Assembly: GCA_014529385.2 (NCBI GenBank)
Contig: CM043947.1
Location: forward strand, 130,164,391-130,228,390
From: Adiantum capillus-veneris
Lineage: Eukaryota; Streptophyta; Polypodiopsida; Polypodiales; Pteridaceae
Length of the DNA stretch: 64,000 bases
Direction: 5' to 3'
This document shows positions 1-10,559 of the stretch, in pieces (position 1 is the first letter of the stretch; each line of letters begins with the position of its first letter). The position numbers and the translations under genes were made by a program. The notes under the pieces were generated by a model. It was not told the origin of the DNA, ran no database searches, and saw only the letters and a program-made list of their open reading frames with translations.

Positions 1-6
1 GAGGAG

Positions 7-345
7 TTGTTTTTGAAGAATGCAGCATTGCAGATGATGTTGAATTCAAAGAAAAACATGCCTATTGCAAAAATTTCCAGGGTCCTAAATGTCGATTGTC
101 ACACCTTGCACAAGGCGAGATCACGACAGGCAAAGCCTAATGTGTTGATGGTCGATTGTTTTCATTGGTTGCATGTCACAAGCAACACCGTGATAGCCCT
201 ATCACAGATGAAATTAAGGAATTGGTCTACACATTTTGGAAAGTGGAGACTCGCGTTTCACCGAACAAGGAGGATGTTTGTCGAAAGAGGATGGGGAGGA
301 AAAGGTACATAGAACACCCTGTGCACCTCCTAGACGATCCTCGGG
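7..345 (+). pseudogene. N-terminal exon of DDE-type transposase (decayed)
   Basis: This is the first part of a transposase-like protein that resumes at 1938. Reading frame 156-371 contains 'SPNKEDVCRKRMGRK' and then 'HPVHLLDD', a spacing of basic and His residues that I recall ahead of the 'FK..IG...FE.LKPF' block in many uncharacterised transposon proteins of animals and plants. An upstream frame (7-about 200, with 'KISRVLNVDCHTLHKARSR') probably carries the preceding residues, so at least one frameshift lies near 150-200. The gene is cut by the window edge, so its true start is unseen. The continuation at 1938 suggests that 346-1937 is an intron, or an insertion, filled with palindromic repeats. 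Family assignment rests on pattern memory only. Confidence 0.45.
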
Positions 346-369
346 TGATCAATCAAATACTTGTACCAT

Positions 370-1905
370 AACTTATGCATTTTATGCATTGCATCTCTAG
401 TGCATAGTAACTTGTATATGTTGATCAATAGCATATTGATCTGTAGACTTTTGCTAGTTAGCATATGGACTGTGCTAGTTAGTATATTGACTGTGCTAGT
501 TAGCATGCCTTGGGTTCTAAATAGCATACAGAGCTAGTTGGTTAACACAATATGTATGCTAACTAACATACCTGGTATGCTAGTTAACATACCTAGTATG
601 CTAGTTACATACTCAATTGCATGATAAGTATGTTGTCTAACAAAAAATGATTATGCTAGTTAGCATATGGAGTTTGCTAGGTAGCATATGGAGTTTGCTA
701 GGTAGCATATGGAGTATGCTAGTTAGCAAATCTTGAGTTCTAAATAGAATACAAAGTTAGTTAGTCAACACAAAAGGTATGCAAGTTAACACCACTTATG
801 CTAGTTAACACCTAGTATGCTCACTAGCATGATGGGTATGCTATTTAACACAAGGGTTATGCTAGCTAGAACTAGCAACTGGATCGGGTATGCTAGTTAG
901 CATATGGAGTATGTTGGTTAGCATATGGAGTATGCTAGTTAGCATGCCTTGTGTTCTACCTAGCATACAAAGTTAGCTAGTAAGCACAAGATGTATGCTA
1001 ATTAGCATCATTTATGCTAGTTAGAACCTAGTATGCTCAATAGCATGATGAGTGTCCTAATGCGTATACTAGTTAGCATAGTGAATATGATAGTTAGCAT
1101 ATGGAGTATGCTAGTTAGCATATGGACTATGCTAGTTAGCATATGGACTGTACTAGTTAGCATATGGAGTATGCTAGTTAGCATGCCTTGGGTTCTAAAT
1201 AGCATACATAGCTAGTTGGTTAACACAATATGTATGCTAATTACCATACCTGGTATGCTAGTTAACATACCTAGTATGCTCAATTGCATGATAAGTACAT
1301 TGTCTAACAGAAAGTGATTATGCTAGTTAGCACATGGAGTTCGCTAGGTAGCATATGGAGTATGCTAGTTACCAGGCCTTGAGTTCTAAATAGCATACAG
1401 AATTAGTTGGTCCACACAAAAGGTATGCAAGTTAACACCACTTATGCTAGTTAACACCTAGTATGCTCACTAGCATGATGGGTATGCTATTTAAGACAAG
1501 GGTTATGCTAGTTAGAACTAGCAGCTGGGCTGGGTATGCTAGTTAGCATGCCTTGTGTTCTACCTAGCATATCGAGTTAGCTAGTCAGCACAAGATGTAT
1601 GCTGATTAACATAGTTTCTGCTAGTTAACACCTAGTATGTTCAACAACATGATGGGTGTCCTAATGAGTATGTTGGTTATCATATGGAGTATGCTAGTTA
1701 GCATATGGTCTTTGCTAGTTAGCATGCCTTGTGCTCTACCTAGCATACAGAGTACAGAGTTACCTGGTAAACACAAGATATATGCTAATTAACACCCTTT
1801 ATGCTAGTTAACATACACTGTTGCATGCACATTAGGATGTTGATTGTGCTATTTAACACTAAGATTTGTTTTCATGAAAATGTTGGATGTCCTAGTTATT
1901 AGCAA
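370..1905. repeat. Palindromic repeat array I (TATGCTAGTTAGCATA type)
   Basis: The stretch is made almost wholly of the near-palindrome TATGCTAGTTAGCATA and its variants. Around 1080-1180 these form a clean 21-bp tandem unit (palindrome plus TGGAG or TGGAC). A higher-order organisation is visible: the phrase 'catgccttgggttctaaat' occurs near 504 and 1181, and a block starting 'aacaccacttatgctag' occurs near 793 and 1437, giving a large unit of about 650-680 bp. The array lies between two parts of one transposase-like gene. The 7-residue repeat frames seen on either strand are by-products of the 21-bp unit and not genes. Confidence 0.9.
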
Positions 1906-1937
1906 TCTGAATATGGATCATCATTTGGATGTTGTAG

Positions 1938-3776
1938 GTTGAGTTCTTTCGTAGATTCAAGGAAAAACATCTAGATTGCAAGATTGGCATGAGAATGTTT
2001 GAGATGTTGAAGCCATTGTTTTGTAGGTGGCTGAAGGATAGATACACATGCTGTTGCAAATACCATGTGCAAATGTCCTTTTTGAAGGACACACTGAACC
2101 ACATGCACTCTTGTGCTTTTGGGCTGCATAGAGCAGGTTGTGATTATATATGCAGTATATGTGCCCCAAGTGAGAACATTAGCAAGGGTTTCTTGGCTTC
2201 ACATCACACATTCAAAGGTGTCACACATATGTGGGAGTCTGTTCTCTGTCCAAAGCCCGCAGATGCAGTTTTCCATAGAAGGGAATCCCTGATGGGAGAG
2301 TGTTTGACATGTGGAGTGAATAGGTTGAAATTATGCTACTTGGAGACAACAAAGACATGTAATAGTAATAATGTGAAAGTATATGCATATGTACAAGCTC
2401 AAGACAAGCAAGGATATAGTAATGCATATGTAAAAGCTCAAGACAAGCAGGGATATAGTAATAAAAGAAAAGATCTTTTGCACAAAGAAATGAAGTGCTG
2501 GGAGTTTCTTCAACTCTTGAAGACCAAGTTGGAGCTCTTTATCACTCATAACTATGTGGCTCGATGGCATAGACAACAATTCAAGGATTGCCTTCTTCAG
2601 TTTTCAAACAATGTCATCGTGTCAGTTGTTGATTTTACAGAGAATTATGCCTTCAAGGAACAAAATGAGATTCATTCAATGCATTGGCACTCTAGTCAAG
2701 TAACCATTTTTGTACACATAATGTACTACCGCAGGGCAGGGGAGGTAGTCAAAACCATCCACTTCTTCATATCAGACGACAAGGTGCATGACACGTTGTT
2801 TGTGCAACACTGCTTCATGCTACACCGTGACTAGTTACAACAAGAGGGTGTCACTCCTAAGCAACATTGAGTGTGGTCTGATGGTGCGGCCTTGCAGTTC
2901 AAGGGAGCCAGGCCTTTTTACTTTGTTGCAAGGTATGGTGGACTCACAGAGATGGGGATGATCCGGTTCTTCTTTGGATCAGGACACGGCAAGGGAGAGC
3001 ATGTTGGTGTAGGAGAAGTTGTGAAAAGAACCTTCACCCATGAATAGCTACAACCTAATGGAGCTATTTTGTGGTGTGCAACCGATGTGGTTGCTTATTG
3101 CCAAGCCAACATGTCGCAAGGAGCACCTTCACACTATCCTTCAAAAGAAAGGGAATGTGCTCGTGTGTTCTGGAAGGTTAAAGAGGGGGAAGTGAACAGG
3201 GAGGTGAAGTGAAATTGTGCCACTGTGGCAAAAAATCGCTCTTTGCATGCTTTTTGTGGTCATAACCCTGGGGATCCAACTGCCCTTGCAACAAGAGCCT
3301 TGCCATGCTTCTGTGATGCATGCATGCACGGAAGATGGAATTGTTGCGTCAGTAAAGCTCATGTGCAGCCTTGGGATTATCATACTCTATTGCCATTACC
3401 TGATGAGGCTATGTCGGATTCTGAGCCGGCAGATGAAGCTGCTGCCTATGATGACTTCACGTACCAAGGTCATCATGATGTGTTGAGTAGCACTCTATGT
3501 GCTGGTGACACATTTGCTAAAAATTCAAATGCTTTGACCAACGTCGAGGATTTGGATTTCTACTTGGTCAAGTGTGTTGCAGCAAAGGAGAAGGGGTACC
3601 TTGATGAGTGGGGCAATGCAATTGATAGAGGCTCATATGTTGTGCAAGGTCTATATTACAAGCAATTGGATGCATACACCTTCAAGCTAGACCACAAGCA
3701 GTCCATCGTCCACATACTTTTACATCTGGTACGATGTATCAAAATACCCATGGAGCACATTCCAAGGAGATGGTAG
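1938..3776 (+). pseudogene. DDE-type transposase-like protein, main exon (decayed)
   Basis: An acceptor 'gatgttgtag' ends at 1937, and an open frame follows: 'FKEKHLDCKIGMRMFEML', a Cys-rich block ('YTCCCKYH', 'DYICSIC') and 'CLTCGVNRLKLC'. Next come 'DFTENY' and 'HWHSSQVTIFVH', a stop at 2832, and in another frame 'SDGAALQFK' and 'FFFGSGHGKGEH'. After two more stops, 3225-3776 holds a Cys/His-rich tail ('LPCFCDACMHGRWNCC'). The series DF.ENY, then SDG..QFK, then GS.HGKG is what I recall of an RNase H-fold transposase family common in metazoan and plant 'uncharacterised' proteins. The Asp residues in the first two motifs would be catalytic. Three or more stops or frameshifts make this copy dead. 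A 12-residue duplication ('AQDKQGYSN' twice) lies at about 2395-2460. Confidence 0.55.
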
Positions 3777-4249
3777 GTGTACACAATCAACCCAGAAAGC
3801 TATGAAGCAATCTATAATAGCATGACCTTCAGCTTTTAAATTGTAATCATGGCATCTTCAATATACTTCTTGCTCGAAGATAATGCATTTTTATCAAAAA
3901 CTTGGGTATCTTCTGTCTCTTGTGTGCTTTGTGTATACATGGCTTCGGTGTCTATCACAAAGGGGTCTCAGTTTAAGAGAGGTTGTTTGTACAACCTGTC
4001 TCATTAAACCTAGAGGATCTAAGCTCATCAAGAAAATGTAGAACACTAGAGAGGTGATCAAACAAGCTCAAAGTCCGCCTCCTTTGGTGTCTTACAACCT
4101 ACACTTTTACAAACAGGACTCCATTTGGTTCGGGTACGTAGCCCATAGATATAAATGGAAACTATAAAAGAAGGCACACCCAACTTATAAGAAAGGCATC
4201 AGGGTTTGGAAAGATGTGTAAGGCCAGTGGCTCGCACAGTATGATAATA
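3777..4249. other. No gene seen (3' flank of transposase)
   Basis: AT-rich sequence with stops in all frames and no repeat recognised. It separates the transposase tail from palindrome array II. Confidence 0.5.
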
Positions 4250-5175
4250 AGAAGGTATGCTAACTGTGTTCTGTGGGTATGCTAGTTAGCGTAAATGGTA
4301 TGCTAACTAGCATACTATTTATGCTAGCTAGCATAAACATGTGCTAATTAGCATACCTTTTGTTGGTTTTCAAGGAGAAGAGATGGCAGCTTCCTGCTGT
4401 GTATGCTAATGCTAATTAGCATACTATCTATGCTGATTAGCATAAACTTATATATGCTAGTTAGCATAAACAATATACTAATTAGCATGACTTTGTTGGT
4501 TTTCAAGGAGAAGAGATGGCAGCTTTTTGTATATTGTGTATGTTGATTAGTATACTATCATTGTGAGTGGAATGCTAATTAGCATACTCTTTATGCCAAC
4601 TGGCATAAACAGTATGCTAATTAGCATACCCTTGCTGGGGAGAAGAGATGGTAGCTTTCTATATACTGTGATGCTAATTAGCATACCTTTGCTAGTTTCA
4701 AGGAGAAGAGATGGCAGCTTTCAATTCACGGTGTATTATAATAAGCATATTGTTTATGCCAGTTGGCATAAGCAGTATGCTAATTAGCATACCTTTGCTG
4801 GTTTTAAGGAGAAGAGATGATATCTTTCTGTATATTGTGTGTTCTAATTAGCATACTATGATGTGAGTGAAAGTTAGCACAAACAAAAATGCACCGTATG
4901 CTAATTGAAGGTATGTTAATTAGCATATTGTTTATGCCAATTGGCATAAATTGTATGCTAATAAGCATATCTTTACTGGTTCAAGGAGAAGAGATAACAA
5001 GTCTCTGCATCCTATGTATGCTAATTAGCATGTTGTTTATGCCACTTGGCATTCTGTGGGTATGTTAATTAGCATAGTTAACTGGCATAAACAATATGCT
5101 AGTTAGAATAGTTTTGGTGGTTTCAAGGAGAAGGGATGGCATTTCTGTATACTGTGTATGCTAATTTACAAATTT
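4250..5175. repeat. Palindromic repeat array II with embedded spacer
   Basis: Copies of TATGCTAATTAGCATA, and the variant TATGCCAACTGGCATAAA, alternate with a second repeated phrase 'ttcaaggagaagagatggc'. That phrase recurs near 4369, 4500, 4638, 4700, 4805, 4980 and 5133, so the compound unit is roughly 65-180 bp. The spacer distinguishes this array from array I. It lies in the 3' flank of the transposase and downstream of the minus-strand exons that end near 5248. Confidence 0.88.
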
Positions 5176-5247
5176 CCCTCATAATGTTACAAAACTGCAG
5201 AGAGCCTCCTACTTTGGATAAGATCGTGGTTTAGCGCGCTTGTACAC

Positions 5248-5490
5248 TCACTTTTGCCCAGTGTTCGTTTGCTTCTTTGTTTGCTGAGCTTTTGGGTCTT
5301 GCTCTCTTTCTTCTTCTTGCTGAGCTTTTGGTTCTTGCAACTCTCTTTCTTCTTGTTCTTGCTGCTGCTTCTCTAATGTTTCCCTCTGTAGCCTCTCTCT
5401 CTTATGTCTTTCAGCTTCTTCATTAGCCTCCCTTTGTCTCCTAGGCAAGGCTTCCTTACGCTAGGCCTCATTGCGCTTTTTCATTTCTGA
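5248..5490 (-). pseudogene. Charged coiled-coil C-terminal segment
   Basis: The minus-strand frame reads 'KLASEMKKRNEA', a stop, then 'RRQREANEEAERHKRERLQ' and a long run of Glu/Gln/Lys heptads ending 'TGQK'. Composition and heptad spacing predict a coiled coil. It follows directly after the FCP1-like segment and is probably its C-terminal tail. One in-frame stop (near 5463) interrupts it. Low sequence complexity prevents any family call. Confidence 0.4.
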
Positions 5491-5504
5491 TGCGAGCTTC
5501 CTAA

Positions 5505-5864
5505 TCACTTCTTGTGGAAACAAACCTGGGGCAGTATCAAATGCGTTTTCAGTTGTATACGATTGCACAATCCTCTGATTGCATGGCATAGGAACAGCCA
5601 ATTGCCCAAAGTATCTATCAGGAAGTTTTGTCGTTGTTCTTTGGTTTGGTCCTCTATATTAGGAGTAACAAGCCAACTTCCTTCAGGGTTCTGGCACACT
5701 TTGTACATACTATCATCAATAATTAGACTGTTTTGGGGCCCAGAGTTGCAGTTCTTCCAAAACAATCTCAAATCCTTTAAGAATACAGGCTTATTATATA
5801 TATGCATACCACTCAATAAAAATAACTTTCCTGGAGGGATGAACATAATTAAAGTACTCAACAA
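5505..5864 (-). pseudogene. FCP1/NIF-like HAD phosphatase domain, C-terminal half
   Basis: The frame contains 'KPVFLKDLRLFW', then 'NSLIIDDSMYKVCQNPEG' and 'FLIDTLGNWL'. The 'LIIDDS.YK...NP' pattern is HAD motif III/IV of FCP1/SCP-type (NLI-interacting factor-like) protein phosphatases, which remove phosphate from Ser in the RNA polymerase II C-terminal domain and other targets. Motif I (DxDx) and motif II are not visible on this strand upstream, so they lie in unrecognised exons or are lost. A second FCP1-like domain occurs in the separate transposon at 40963-41527, which makes this weak call more believable. Confidence 0.5.
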
Positions 5865-6005
5865 TTTTTGTTAAGCGTTTAAGATAGCTAGCCAGGTGCT
5901 TCTCAATCTCGGCTTTTTCTTTTTGTAGTTGTCTCACCTTGGCAATATGCTGCTTTCGTATAGTTTTGCATGCAATGGCATAATTCAAATTATGCAGAGC
6001 AACTA
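5794..6005 (-). pseudogene. Coiled-coil exon upstream of FCP1-like segment
   Basis: The minus-strand frame has 'KVRQLQKEKAEIEKHLASYL', a heptad-like pattern. It overlaps the next frame by about 70 bases, so the end of this exon or a frameshift lies near 5800-5860. It is probably another exon of the same minus-strand gene. No family is recognised. Confidence 0.3.
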
Positions 6006-6199
6006 AGTGCAGTTTCTCTTGCCCTGTGACACAGAAATGGTATCAAATAAATACATCATAAAGGACAAGCAAAAACTACTGAATTGTTGCACAGCAAAAT
6101 AATATTGAAAAGAGTTTCTCCATTTTAAATATCCAAAGAGATACATGCCACAAGGTGTGGAGCTTGCTAGCACTACGTAACTTGGACACAATAACAGAT

Positions 6200-6741
6200 T
6201 CAACATAATTTCTTGCAAGCACGTGAGTGAATGGCTTTCTTTTCACCTCTGTTGTGTTTGTTTATGTCATCCAGGGTGCTCGGAGGGGCAGCACATATCT
6301 CGTCCCTAGGATCTTCCAAAATCTGTTCCAGGCCACCTTTTGTCTTTAATTTGACTTTGTTTACAAAACCTTGCAGGGGGTTGTCATCACCGGCGTCTTG
6401 CGCAGTTAGCCCACTGTCAATCCTGAAACCTTTCTCTTGAGCACTCCTACCTTCCTCTTGCACACTCCTAAATGTTTCCTCTGAGACGCTTGTTTGATCA
6501 TCTGTAGGGGCTTGGGTTTGGGATGAGAAATCATGATAAAATCTTCATCATCATCATCTGTTTCTTTATCATCTGCAGCAGCAGCCTCGTGCGTTGTCGC
6601 ATGCTGTGGCATTACATCTGCCCTTTCATGATGTCTATCCAGCTCATCAGATTCGTCATTACAGAGCTTCTCTTCTATCCTTTGATTGACAGGTGTCTTG
6701 TTAGGTTCGCATCCTGCATCACTGATACGTGTGTATTCCAT
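6200..6741 (-). pseudogene. Acidic/basic exon(s) of unrecognised minus-strand protein
   Basis: Two overlapping minus frames occur here. 6741-6406 has an acidic run ('DDKETDDDDEDF') followed by basic segments ('KRKVGVLKRKV'). 6463-6200 has 'PLQGFVNKVKLKTKGGLEQI'. Overlap of frames near 6406-6463 implies a frameshift. Composition is typical of a nuclear linker. It lies between palindrome array III and the FCP1-like exon, so it may be part of one gene whose intron holds the array. Function unknown. Confidence 0.3.
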
Positions 6742-6834
6742 TCACCTGTTAATTTTCATCGATACCATTTTGATTGCTTGTATGCATAGTGTGGCAAGTA
6801 GCATTCCATGTATGGTAGGCATCTATATCCTGTA

Positions 6835-8205
6835 GACATTCAAATTTTCTATGCTAACTAGTATACAAAGTGTGCTAACCACCATGATCAATATGCTAAC
6901 TAGCATACAAAATATGCTAACAAGGAAGTGTGAATATAGTGTGTATGCTAACTAGCAAAGAATGTATGCTAATTAGCATACATAAAATGTTAATTAGCAA
7001 AATTTTGTGTATACTAATGGTATGCTTATTATTGATGGTGTGCTAATTAGCATACATGCTATGTTAATTAGCATACATGGTATGCTAATTAGCATACCAT
7101 GTATGCTAGCATAGATGGTATGCTAACTAGAAGATAAGTGTTATGCTAATTAACATAACATCTCTACTAATTAGCATACCATCTTTGCTGGTTAGCATAT
7201 TGTGCATGCTAACTGGAATATACATTACAATAACTAGCAAAGAGTTATGCTAACTAGCATAGAGGTATGCTAACAAGCATACACATTATGCTAACAAGCA
7301 TACACATTATGCTAGCTAGCAAAGAAGGTATGCTAACTAAACTTTGAATTCTTGTTAGCATGCAACAAATGCTATCTAGCATACAAGGTATGCTAGTTAG
7401 CATACTGAGTATGCTAATTATCATACCTTGTTTTCTAGTTATCATACTTGCATGCTAGCCATCCTACACAATGTTCTAATTAGCATAAAAAGTATGCTAA
7501 TCAACATATTAAATATGCTAATTAGCATACCTTGTTAGCTAGTTAGCACACTCTATGTGCTAACTAGCAAACAAGGTATGTTAATTAGCACATTTTATAT
7601 GCTAATTAGCATACTTTTTATGCTAATTAGAGTTAGAACATTGTGTATGATGGTTAGCATGCAAGTATGCTAACTAGAAGAAAAGGTATGCTAATTAACA
7701 TACTCAGTATGCTAATTAGCATACCTTTTCTTCTAGTTAGCATACTTGCATCCTAGCCATCATATACACTGTTCTAACTAGCTTAAAAAGTATGCTAATT
7801 AGCATATTAAATATGCTAATTATCATACCATGTTTGCTAGTTCGCACACTGTGCACTAATTATCATATTTAATATGCTGATTAGTATACTTTATTTCTAA
7901 TTGGGAAACTCTCTATGCTAGTTAGCATGCATAGTTTGTTAACTAGCATAAAAGGTATGCTTATTAGCATACACAGTATGCTAACTAGCATACAAAAAAT
8001 GCCAACTAGTATTGACAATATGTTAGCTAGGATAACTAGCTGTGCTAATAACTAGCATACACAGTATGCTTACCACCATGACAATGTATGCTAGCTATAT
8101 ATCATAGTATGCTAACTAGCATAACTAGGTTTTCCAACTACCATACACAATATGCTAGCCACCATACCTACTAAGCTAACTAGCATACACAGAGCTAGTG
8201 TAGGA
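6835..8205. repeat. Palindromic repeat array III
   Basis: Dense copies of ATGCTAATTAGCAT, ATGCTAACTAGCATA and related forms are spaced 20-40 bp apart, without the 'aaggagaagagatgg' spacer of array II. Several sub-blocks are themselves repeated: the block near 7435-7560 resembles 7735-7850, with 'ttctagttatcatacttgcatgctagccatc' against 'ttctagttagcatacttgcatcctagccatc'. It lies between minus-strand exon groups (6.2-6.7 and 8.7-10.4 kb), so it could be intronic there as array I may be on the plus strand. Confidence 0.88.
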
Positions 8206-8687
8206 ATCAAGGCTGGATAAATGTTCCTTAACATTATCTTATCAAAACTCTATGTGATTGGAGGTCCTTGCCCTATGACCTTGCCACACCATTCAGATGG
8301 TATCCTCTGCTGGCAGGTGGAAGCTCTACATTCGATCCCCAAGGAGCATGCAACAACAAAGCCAATTAGGTGATAGGTATGCTCACATGGCATTTTGACC
8401 ATTCCACTGATTTTGTGTACTTATAATGGCAGACCACAACCAGTACACTCGTTACTTGTTGTCCCATCGTTTACCCCTCCTATACACTCTGTAAAAGTGT
8501 CCATAGCCATCTTGCATAGGGGATGAAGAAGCCTTGTATCATCCTACTTATATGCATGAGCAGAAGCAATGGACTATCGTAGGCATGCACTTTTGCTTCC
8601 TACACCTCCACATTAATCTAAAAACCAATCAAAACAGAAGCATGGTAAGTACATAGGATAGTTTTGCACATATTCAAAACATAAGGT
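8206..8687. other. No gene seen
   Basis: Mixed sequence with no convincing reading frame or repeat. It may be intronic to the minus-strand gene spanning 5.2-10.4 kb. Confidence 0.4.
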
Positions 8688-9665
8688 TCAATCACAAAAA
8701 CCATCAGCACTTACACGAAGACAGTTTATGTCAATATCAACAGCAATAGGGGTGTCCTCACTGTGAGGAAACCCCAAACCATCCAGTGTCTCTTTTAGTG
8801 TCTTGATCTTTACCTTGAGCTCTATTTCTCTCCTTGCATCCACACTATCAGTGAGGCCTAAGCACCACAATTCATTCTCAGCACCATGAAGCTTCTATCT
8901 CATAGCAAGTACTACAGGGCTGACCATATCATGGCTTGCTTTCAGAACCCTCGCAGCTTCAAGCTCTTGGCCCGTATTCTTGAGCTGTTGTTTAGCATCC
9001 TGCAATCGATTTTTGATATGGTCACTTACCCTCATGATGTGATGCAAATCAAAGAGCCCGATTTATGACAGGCTTGTTGTCACTTTGTGAGAGCTATTAA
9101 TAGAGAGGGGTGTTGCCCTAGTAGCAAAAACAGCATTCAGAGCTACTTGACTGACGCAATCGTCCTTTGTTTCCGTGGAGCCCTCCTCTATTTGTTGACT
9201 TGAGGGGTGGGTATTACCCACCCTCCACTTTTCAACATGGGCATCGTAATATCCTTTTTCTCTAAGGTTCTGCAAATGCTAGACAACAAACTTAGCCCAA
9301 TTGAACTGCATGATTGCCACTTGCAATTGCCACTAGACTGAATTGTTTTACAAAACCCTTCACAAAAGCTGAATTAATTTCCATGTTGGTGGGGGCTTCT
9401 GGTATACCCTGTAGTGCAGCTTAAGTACTTGGTCGTACATGTTGCTACGAATGCTACTACATTTAAAGCGATTTTTGTTGCAATCCTTTGCCTCTCTGAA
9501 TACACTGAACCACTCCACATCTGTAATCTGCTCCCACTTCACCAATTTGGGGTCGACACCGTCCATTGAGAGGCCATGGACAACATTAAACTCTTTTGCT
9601 ATTACACAAAACTTTTCCTTTAGTGGATGTTTAGCTTGGGAGCTTTCCATCAGCCTGCACACCAC
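8688..9665 (-). pseudogene. Unrecognised minus-strand exons
   Basis: Three short minus frames look more protein-like than their surroundings: 9665-9360 ('FNVVHGLSMDGVDPKLVKWE', 'VEWFSVFREAKDCNKNRFKC'), 9275-9063 ('YYDAHVEKWRVGN') and 8870-8688 ('LKVKIKTLKETLDGLG', a short coiled coil). They have no family signature I can name. Order and strand agree with one multi-exon gene running from about 10.35 kb down to the FCP1-like exon. The frames are not joined by splice sites I can prove. Confidence 0.3.
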
Positions 9666-9970
9666 ATAGGATTATAAGATTAAAACCTTACAGAATCCCA
9701 CTAGAATAGGGTTGTCAAGTAATTTCTACACAAGCAATTGTGCGGGCTCTCCTTAGATGCAATCATCTAAGCATGCACCTTGAATGCCTAAGGCAATGCA
9801 CAAGCACTTGATTAGTGTGAGAGTATCCACAACAAGATTGCAGCCAAGGGCTACTGCAAAAACAAGCATATAAGTTGAATGCATAGTCCTTTGTGTTGAT
9901 TGCAGCATATGCTTAGCAAAAAAAAAATCTCATGGGTGAGAGTATTCACTAACAGATTAGTAGGTGGGGA

Positions 9971-10353
9971 CTACTGAAGAAATGTGTCATGCTTTGCTTG
10001 ATTACAACTTCCAAATGTGGCCCCCTCATTGAAGAGAGAGAGAGTACCTGAATCCTGCTTCCCCTTCCCTGCATGCATGTACTTTGACATTGGGGATCCT
10101 TGGGAATTAGACGCCTTCAGTCTTTTGCAGGGCGGAGGAGAAGCAACAGAACCTTTGCCACTCGACTTCCTTCTTGGTGAAGTACTGTCAAGAGAGCTGT
10201 CGGAGGTGGTTGGCTCCAGTGGTGAGCTATCCTCCACTTGGGCTGACTGTTGGCCTCTGACTGCAGACCTGCTTGCATCTCGAAATCTCTTTCCTCCCTC
10301 TCTCTCTCTCTCTGACCTGTGGCCCCTGTGTCGTGCTTCCCTCCATGCATCAT
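9971..10353 (-). pseudogene. Ser/Pro/Lys-rich minus-strand exon(s), possible gene start
   Basis: Frame 10237-9971 has 'EPTTSDSSLDSTSPRRKSSG' and 'PPCKRLKASNS', a disordered, basic segment of the kind seen in nuclear proteins. Frame 10353-10117 begins at an ATG next to a short (CT)n run. It could be the N-terminal part of the minus-strand gene with the FCP1-like end. Low complexity means the coding call is weak. Confidence 0.25.
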
Positions 10354-10559
10354 GACTACATCACTACCTCAATGTAACGACTGAGCTTAACTGATTGAGA
10401 TTTTAAAAATACTACGATTCATTTTTTTGAAGTCCAACAGTCATGTTTTTTCAAGTGTGTGGGCGACCATCATGAACTATACAAAGTGTATCATGTGTTA
10501 TGCTTACATGATGTGCTTGTTGGCATATGTTAACTAGCACAAAAAGCGTGACACATTAA

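Noticed and set aside
1017-1215. Frames on both strands with 7-residue repeats (for example 'MLVSIWT')
   Set aside because: The 21-bp repeat unit keeps both strands open by chance, so they are not proteins.
5512-5874. 120-codon plus-strand frame
   Set aside because: Antisense shadow of the FCP1-like minus-strand frame, with no motif of its own.
370-8205. Regularly spaced repeats that could suggest a CRISPR array
   Set aside because: Units are contiguous and degenerate, without unique spacers of constant length, and the window is eukaryotic. They are tandem palindromic repeats.
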